Shown: one piece after another, positions 4,605 to 8,663 of the stretch
Numbering within the stretch: position 1 is the stretch's first letter
Layout of the letters: the number at the start of each line of letters is the position of its first letter
Source of the DNA: WJKR01 sp964556395
GTDB taxonomy: Archaea > Nanobdellota > Nanobdellia > Woesearchaeales > WJKR01
DNA length: 8,663 nt
Assembly (NCBI GenBank): GCA_964556395.1
Contig: CAZKVR010000018.1
Span: 1-8,663, forward strand
Reading direction: 5' to 3'
Notes under the pieces: model-generated
Database searches by the model: none
Told to the model about the DNA's origin: nothing
What the model saw: the letters and a program-made list of their open reading frames with translations, nothing else
Program-made: the position numbers and the translations under genes

Positions 4605-5152
4605 TTGATGAGGACTCCGTTGAGTTCTTCGACGGCTCCTGCGAGGTCTGTTCCGAGGTTGACGAGGTCTTTCATCGTCCAGCGTCCGACTTTTTTTGCG
4701 GTGATGAGGAGGTTGTCGCCGAGGGTGTAGCTGGCTTCGGGCGCTTTGGCGATTCGTTTGAGGGTGTCGTCGTCGAGTACTTGTTCGGCGATGAGGGGGT
4801 AGTCCGCCCAGACCTTGACGTCTTTCCTTTTCGTGGGGACTTCGATGAGCCCTTGTTTCTGGTCTTCGGGGGTTTCGTGGCCGTGTTCTATGACTAGGTG
4901 TAGCCCTTGGCCGTTGTCGACGTGGATCTCCGCGCTGGGCGGTTCTCCTCGTAGCCTGACGTCGTGTCCTTTGATGACGCCGTCGTACACCATGTTGGCG
5001 TCGCTGGCTGCGAATCCTTGTTGGTTGGCGTAGCTCGCTACCGCTCCTCTTGGTTCGAGGGGTTTCTTCTTGGGGGCGGCGAGGGTGTTCCACAGGGTTG
5101 CGAGTAGTATGAGGATGAATCCTCCTATCATCCCGACGGTGACGAGGTCCAT
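4601..5152 (-). CDS. Single-pass membrane protein, unknown function
   Basis: This is a 183-residue protein with one N-terminal hydrophobic segment, residues about 6-26 (VGMIGGFILILLATLWNTLA), followed by a Lys/Pro-rich stretch (APKKKPLEP). The positive residues after the segment suggest that the soluble domain of about 150 residues lies in the cytoplasm. That domain looks alpha/beta (for example VRLRGEPPSAEIHVDNGQG and YTLGDNLLITAKKVGRWT), but I recognise no family. ATG 5152 is chosen from a TATA box about 28 nt upstream; an upstream TTG extension is not convincing. It is operonic with the P-loop kinase, whose start codon overlaps its stop, so the two may work together at the membrane. Confidence 0.75.
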   Translation of the reverse strand: MDLVTVGMIGGFILILLATLWNTLAAPKKKPLEPRGAVASYANQQGFAASDANMVYDGVIKGHDVRLRGEPPSAEIHVDNGQGLHLVIEHGHETPEDQKQGLIEVPTKRKDVKVWADYPLIAEQVLDDDTLKRIAKAPEASYTLGDNLLITAKKVGRWTMKDLVNLGTDLAGAVEELNGVLIK

Positions 5153-5176
5153 GGCAGTCTTTCCTTGAGGGTTTTC

Positions 5177-5186
5177 ATATAAAAAT
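5177..5186 (-). promoter_or_regulatory. TATA box for the membrane-protein/kinase operon
   Basis: The minus strand reads ATTTTTATAT, centred about 28 nt upstream of ATG 5152, consistent with a leaderless transcript carrying both genes. Confidence 0.65.
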
Positions 5187-5269
5187 CCTCTGTTTGTCTC
5201 AAGCTGAAAGAGTATAAACAATATCCGTTTCAGACCGAAAATCTTTTAAATGGTTCAGGAATATATGTG

Positions 5270-5340
5270 TATAGGGAAAAGAATTATGGCCTCCTCGAAC
5301 ACTACCGAAAACCTTAAATAATAGTTTAGCTTTCCCTATA
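5270..5340. repeat. 10-bp perfect inverted repeat, 51-nt spacer
   Basis: TATAGGGAAA (5270-5279) and TTTCCCTATA (5331-5340) are perfect inverted copies in the intergenic region. The spacer contains a TATA-like CCTTAAATAA (5312-5321) and a second copy of ACCGAAAA, also found at 5234. The arrangement could be a pair of regulator sites, a looped RNA or the ends of a very small element. No flanking target duplication is visible. Confidence 0.5.
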
Positions 5341-5384
5341 GGATACCTTTGTGTATACTGGTGGTGTGTGTGAGACAACTTATT

Positions 5385-5498
5385 ATGCAAAAACACGGCG
5401 TCTTCTCCCGTACTATGAGCAACAGGTTCAACAACTACCGGCTGAAAACACAGTTCACATCGCTACCGAACGGCGACTCGAACTACATCGCAGCGTAA
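5385..5498 (+). CDS. Possible small protein, 37 codons
   Basis: The ORF begins ATG 5385 and reads MQKHGVFSRTMSNRFNNYR, then LKTQFTSLPNGDSNYIAA. Codon choice looks coding: AAC, TTC, TAC, ATC and GGC are preferred over their T-ending synonyms. It lies between a TATA-like element (5312-5321) and a pyrimidine/T-rich run (5514-5534). ATG 5415 is an alternative start. Against it: no homolog is recognised, another frame is also open here, and the same stretch is bracketed by an 8-bp inverted repeat (TCCCGTAC 5406-5413, GTACGGGA 5500-5507), so it could instead be a structured RNA. Confidence 0.35.
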   Translation: MQKHGVFSRTMSNRFNNYRLKTQFTSLPNGDSNYIAA

Positions 5499-5513
5499 GG
5501 TACGGGAAAACAA

Positions 5514-5534
5514 TTCTTCTTTTTATTCTTTCTT
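5514..5534 (+). terminator. T-rich run, possible terminator
   Basis: A run rich in T with a few C (including TTCTTCTTTTTATTC) follows the small plus-strand ORF by about 15 nt. Archaeal RNA polymerase commonly stops at such T tracts. It supports a short plus-strand transcript here, but nothing else confirms it. Confidence 0.35.
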
Positions 5535-5611
5535 GACCGCCTCGGATGAGGACTTCTCTTCTTATCATACAGAGCAATCCTTGCAAGAGCCGTCCGGAGC
5601 TACGGGCTTTA

Positions 5612-7585
5612 TCAGGAGCCACCGAACAGGTCGAGCACCCACAAGAAGAAGCGCTGCCACCACGACGCCTCACCCAACGCGACGTCGAACGACTCCTTCA
5701 CAGAGAGGCGTTCGCCGCGATCATCCACGTAAGAGACGACGACGTCGAACGACTCGTCCTCCAACGACAAGGCATCGCCTGCGAGGTCGATGGAAAACAC
5801 CTTCTCATCCTGCAAGGAGGAGAACGACCACGACTGCGCCATGCGCGGGCCGCGGAGAGAGACCCGGAGGTCACGCGGCACGGCACCCTTCACCCGAGCG
5901 ACAGTGAAGCGGACCTCGCCGGAGCCGCTGAAATCTATGGCTTCAGGAGCCGAGAGATTGACGATAGCCACCTCAGGCTGCTCGACGACCTCAAGGGAGA
6001 CGTAGGAGAACTTCTCGATCAGGTCGTTGGACGCGGTGAACGGCAAGGCGTACACCGAAGACTTGTCGAATGATGATTCGAACGAGGCGACGCCCTGCTC
6101 GCCAGGCCTGACCCTCAACACCTGGCAATCGTCGCGGAAGCACACCTCGACGTCCTTGAGTGTAGACTCACCCTGATTGTCAAGGCGGCAACGGAAGCCG
6201 ACGGTTTCGCCGGTGCGCGGCTTGCGCGACGACGAGGAGTCGCACGCGAACGACACAGCCGAAGCGTACGGGGAGGAGCCGGTCCTGTCAAGGCTCTCCG
6301 CGAAGCGGTCTACCCACGACTCCGAAAGGGAGCGCGCGTTGGGAGAGACCTTGAAGCCGGACTCGGCGTTCGAGCCGAGACGGGAAGAGACGATGAGAGG
6401 GAAGCTGTAGACGTAACCCTCGTCCAACTCGTCAGAGACGCGGACACGCCAATAAAGGGTGCGCGACTCGCCAGGGGCGAGCGCGACGACCCGGGACTGG
6501 TCGTCGACGAAGGAGAGGTCGTCTACAGGGGCGAGGCGCATGGTCTCGGCGACGTAGCGGTCCGCCTCGTTCTCCACCTCCACGATGGCGAGCTGGTAGG
6601 AGCCGAAACCCACCTCGTCCTCCAACGGCTCTACGGAGATGTCGAGCTTGGGCTCGAGAAGGTCTCCACGGGAGTCGACGGCCGCTTCCAGGCGCATGCC
6701 ACCCACCTCTGCGTCGACGTTACGGCCGAGCCACGTGTAGCTGCTCGCGTACTTCCCGCTGTCGACGTCGTGGTGGAAGACGACGTGGGTGGCGTCGACC
6801 CAGCCGAGCTGGCCGTAGGTGACGTCGAACGGCACCCAGCCGGCGCCCGGGATGTACACCTCGGCCCAGCCGTGGGCGCCCCACGAGTCCTCGAACTCTG
6901 GCGAGTCGGTGTACGCGAGGCCTGAGACGAACCTGGCCGGGATGCCGAGGGATCGGCTGAAGGAGATGAACAGGTTGGTGATCTCGTCGCACACGCCCTG
7001 GCGGTTCTCGAGCACCCAGGAGGAGGGCTTGGACGCCTCGACGGCGGTGGTGGAGAGGTTGTACTCCACGTGTTCACGGGTCCACGAGGCGAGCCTGGCG
7101 AGGACGCGGAACAGGTCCCGCTCGTCACCGGCGATGTCCGCGGCGAGGGATCGCATCTCGGGCGTGATGTCGATGGTCTCAGTCGCCTGGAGGTATGGCT
7201 CGTACCGGGACGGCAAGGACTTGATAGGGAAGGACACCTTGTCCTTGACCGGCGTCATGTCCGCCGTCGTCCGGACCTCGTAGCCGATGTCGAAGGAGTG
7301 GTCGCCCAACGGCGGGTCGTGGAGAGTGAAGACTATTGACTCTTCAGAGACGTCGGCTTGCGGGTCGGTGGCGAGGGAGAGGACCTCCTGGCCAGGCCTA
7401 TCCCGCGGGAACCACGACATGTTCGCGGTGAAGCGTGAGATGGAGCTGCCTGACGTGCCTGTCAAGGTGACGGGGTTGACGAGGGAGCCGTCGATGGTGA
7501 GGGACTTGTAGTCATAGGGAGCTTGCGCTAGCGCCGAAAAGGAAACCAAGGAAAAGACGAGCAGGGAGAGGAGGAACCGCCTCAT
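5612..7585 (-). CDS. Secreted transglutaminase-like protein
   Basis: This is a 657-residue exported protein. Residues 1-20 are a signal peptide (MRRFLLSLLVFSLVSFSALA) with AxA-type cleavage before QAP. A beta-rich N-terminal region leads into a transglutaminase-like (papain-fold) core at about 160-270. The core has the full triad: Cys199 in RQGVCDE, His238 in GAHGWAEV and Asp254 in VPFDVTYG. In archaea such domains are usually thought to act as proteases or peptide-crosslinkers at the cell surface; the actual substrate is unknown. From about 300 onward come beta-sandwich-like repeats with a pair of Cys-rich strands, ending in a short aromatic hydrophobic tail (WWQRFFLWVLDLFGG) that may touch the membrane. 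ATG 7585 is preferred over TTG 7600 for its TATA spacing and direct signal-peptide start. Confidence 0.9.
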   Translation of the reverse strand: MRRFLLSLLVFSLVSFSALAQAPYDYKSLTIDGSLVNPVTLTGTSGSSISRFTANMSWFPRDRPGQEVLSLATDPQADVSEESIVFTLHDPPLGDHSFDIGYEVRTTADMTPVKDKVSFPIKSLPSRYEPYLQATETIDITPEMRSLAADIAGDERDLFRVLARLASWTREHVEYNLSTTAVEASKPSSWVLENRQGVCDEITNLFISFSRSLGIPARFVSGLAYTDSPEFEDSWGAHGWAEVYIPGAGWVPFDVTYGQLGWVDATHVVFHHDVDSGKYASSYTWLGRNVDAEVGGMRLEAAVDSRGDLLEPKLDISVEPLEDEVGFGSYQLAIVEVENEADRYVAETMRLAPVDDLSFVDDQSRVVALAPGESRTLYWRVRVSDELDEGYVYSFPLIVSSRLGSNAESGFKVSPNARSLSESWVDRFAESLDRTGSSPYASAVSFACDSSSSRKPRTGETVGFRCRLDNQGESTLKDVEVCFRDDCQVLRVRPGEQGVASFESSFDKSSVYALPFTASNDLIEKFSYVSLEVVEQPEVAIVNLSAPEAIDFSGSGEVRFTVARVKGAVPRDLRVSLRGPRMAQSWSFSSLQDEKVFSIDLAGDALSLEDESFDVVVSYVDDRGERLSVKESFDVALGEASWWQRFFLWVLDLFGGS

Positions 7586-7610
7586 GGTAGCCTGTTCCAA
7601 GCAGAAGATG

Positions 7611-7619
7611 TTTAAAAAG
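7611..7619 (-). promoter_or_regulatory. TATA box for the transglutaminase-like gene
   Basis: CTTTTTAAA on the minus strand, centred about 29 nt upstream of ATG 7585. It includes the TAA stop codon of the preceding gene, so the promoter is built into that gene's last codons (KPF-stop). Confidence 0.6.
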
Positions 7620-8514
7620 GTTTTGTGCCTTGCCGGCGGTTGAGGTAGTCCTTGTAGAAGGTGACCACCCGTCCGTCAGGAAGAGGTTCGTCGAAGGGCT
7701 CGAATGAGATTGAGAAGTACTTGTCCTCAAGGATTATACGCCCGTCACGCTCCGCCAGCAAGTACCCGTCGGTGAAAAGAGAGTCGATGGACACGGACCC
7801 AGCGGCGTAGGCCTCCTCGGCGAGTCGGAACCGGGTGAGGCCCTTCTCAGAGGCGATGATGTGCGAGTAGTCGAGATGAGGATTCACCTCGTGGACGAGG
7901 AAGGCGTAATGGATGAGAGCAGTAAGGTCCGGTAAGGAAGGAGCCGCCTTAGCGTTGGAACTGAACGCCTCTCCCAAGGCTTCCTTGACGACATCCAGGC
8001 CATCCCCACCCCCTGAAGGACGGCCGAGGTTGTTGAGAGCAACCTTCTTCGAACTGGCGTGGACGCTCCCTTCGAGGACACGGAACCTGTCTGCGAGGTG
8101 AGACACAGCCCTACTGGAAGGATGAAAATGAATGTAGACGAGTTCGTCACACGAGGAAGCGAGCTTCTTGAAGAGCGAGGATTCTGAGTTGTAACGCGTG
8201 ACCAAGCCATCCTTATAGACCTTGAACTCGTTCCCGAAGCCAACCTCGTAGAAGACATCCTCCGAAGGCACATGCAGCCATGACTCTTCGAACCCGGAAC
8301 GACGTGCGAGGCCACCCATACGGCGATACGCCTCACCCCCCTCCATCTGGAAAGTGGTGCGGTAACGGTCGTCGAGATTGACGACAGGGTACGCGACCTT
8401 TCTCTCCAAGGCCTGGCCATGAGGCCAGGAGGAGACGTCGCTCTCGAGCAAGGAGGACGCCGCGGTGAGAAGGGCTATTACGGAAGTCGCAGCTGTTCGT
8501 CGGAGCGAAGGCAT
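7612..8514 (-). CDS. Exported protein with JAMM-like HxH motif, unknown function
   Basis: This is a 300-residue protein. Residues 1-23 have an Arg-rich start and a hydrophobic stretch (TSVIALLTAASSLL), either a signal peptide or a membrane anchor. The notable motif is at 125-142: LVYIHFHPSSRAVSHLAD. Metalloproteases of the JAMM/MPN class have HxH-P, then Ser 8 and Asp 11 residues after the second His. Here HxHP (His129, His131) and Asp142 are at the right spacing, but Ser is one place early, and the upstream catalytic Glu is not certain. A Gly-rich segment (RPSGGGDGL) follows. It may be a divergent zinc peptidase or simply resemble one. ATG 8514 is preferred over a longer upstream frame because a TATA box lies about 31 nt upstream and the extension is not protein-like. 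It directly precedes the transglutaminase-like gene. Confidence 0.7.
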   Translation of the reverse strand: MPSLRRTAATSVIALLTAASSLLESDVSSWPHGQALERKVAYPVVNLDDRYRTTFQMEGGEAYRRMGGLARRSGFEESWLHVPSEDVFYEVGFGNEFKVYKDGLVTRYNSESSLFKKLASSCDELVYIHFHPSSRAVSHLADRFRVLEGSVHASSKKVALNNLGRPSGGGDGLDVVKEALGEAFSSNAKAAPSLPDLTALIHYAFLVHEVNPHLDYSHIIASEKGLTRFRLAEEAYAAGSVSIDSLFTDGYLLAERDGRIILEDKYFSISFEPFDEPLPDGRVVTFYKDYLNRRQGTKPF

Positions 8515-8540
8515 TATACCCCAGGGGAGTGAACGAGAGG

Positions 8541-8549
8541 TATAAATAG
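8541..8549 (-). promoter_or_regulatory. TATA box for the JAMM-like gene
   Basis: CTATTTATA on the minus strand, centred about 31 nt upstream of ATG 8514. The plus strand reads TATAAATA here, so the element might also serve a divergent plus-strand gene. Confidence 0.6.
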
Positions 8550-8586
8550 GTTTGGAGATGAGGACCCTGCCACTTCCTGCGCATAA

Positions 8587-8663
8587 GTGGACGTCAGAGG
8601 CGCACGAAGTTCTGTGAGAGAGATAAGCCTCATCGACCCAAAGCACGCAAAACGGATAGTACA
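8587..8663 (+). CDS. Possible start of a divergent gene, partial
   Basis: From GTG 8587 the plus strand is open to the window end and reads VDVRGARSSVREISL followed by IDPKHAKRIV. The sequence looks protein-like, and a TATA-like TATAAATA (8541-8548) lies upstream on the same strand. The spacing of about 42 nt is longer than for the other promoters here, and the start is not ATG. With only 25 codons no family can be named. Treat as tentative. Confidence 0.28.
   Translation, partial: MDVRGARSSVREISLIDPKHAKRIV

Noticed and set aside
4605..5093. Long N-terminal extension of the P-loop kinase
   Set aside because: The extension is Arg/Pro/Thr-rich out-of-frame translation of the membrane-protein gene; the P-loop begins at ATG 4604.
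5286..5321. An 11-codon plus-strand ORF (MASSNTTENLK)
   Set aside because: Too short, no supporting promoter spacing, and its end overlaps a TATA-like element.
5406..5507. A tRNA or permuted tRNA closed by the 8-bp stem
   Set aside because: The closing stem resembles an acceptor stem, but no T-arm or anticodon arm of proper size could be formed in either orientation or order.
5546..6073. Plus-strand open frame opposite the transglutaminase-like gene
   Set aside because: It shadows a clearly real minus-strand gene with a catalytic triad; high GC creates long antisense frames throughout the window.
1..8663. CRISPR array, insertion sequence or rRNA
   Set aside because: No regularly spaced repeats, transposase-like protein or rRNA-like sequence was seen on either strand.

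Overview
The window looks archaeal. The genes carry TATA boxes such as TTTATA or CTTATA about 24-31 nt upstream of their start codons. There are no convincing Shine-Dalgarno sites, as expected for leaderless mRNAs. An initiator tRNA-Met is present with two bulge-helix-bulge (BHB) introns, and the RNase HII is of archaeal type. Gene spacing is very tight: several promoters lie in or right beside the stop codon of the preceding gene. The lineage cannot be fixed from this window. A reduced DPANN-type archaeon, or another lineage with a broad-specificity tRNA-splicing endonuclease, would fit.

Nearly everything is encoded on the minus strand, so transcription runs from high to low coordinates. In that order: a secreted or membrane-anchored protein with an imperfect JAMM-like HxH motif (8514-7612); a secreted transglutaminase-like protein with an intact Cys-His-Asp triad (7585-5612); an intergenic region of about 460 bases with two inverted repeats and a possible 37-codon gene on the plus strand (5153-5611); a two-gene operon of a single-pass membrane protein and a small P-loop kinase (5152-4065); initiator tRNA-Met with introns in the D-loop and T-loop (4016-3889); an AT-richer free-standing LAGLIDADG endonuclease (3828-3247) that overlaps the start of a tRNA-dihydrouridine synthase (3250-2315); a coiled-coil protein and a divergent HAD-like protein, probably co-transcribed (2282-1147); RNase HII (1076-169); and the start of a lipoprotein gene (89-1).

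The main discovery is in rnhB. The normal catalytic motif (DEAGRG followed by PVAGP) is interrupted by 32 nt containing an in-frame TGA. The insertion folds with its flanks into a near-canonical archaeal BHB splice motif: a 4-bp central helix, a 3-nt bulge on the 5' side, a 3-4-nt bulge on the 3' side and a 9-bp inner stem. Removal by the standard cuts restores the reading frame and the exact RNase HII motif. This is therefore very probably a protein-coding mini-intron that a gene finder would miss, leaving a protein without two of its four catalytic acids.

The same window shows BHB introns at unusual tRNA positions, and a LAGLIDADG gene whose open frame runs back through the tRNA 3' exon and T-loop intron. 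Together these suggest a genome where BHB introns have spread into both tRNA and mRNA genes, spliced by one endonuclease. RNase HII, the Dus enzyme and the initiator tRNA are housekeeping parts of DNA repair and translation. The two secreted proteins and the lipoprotein point to cell-surface functions.
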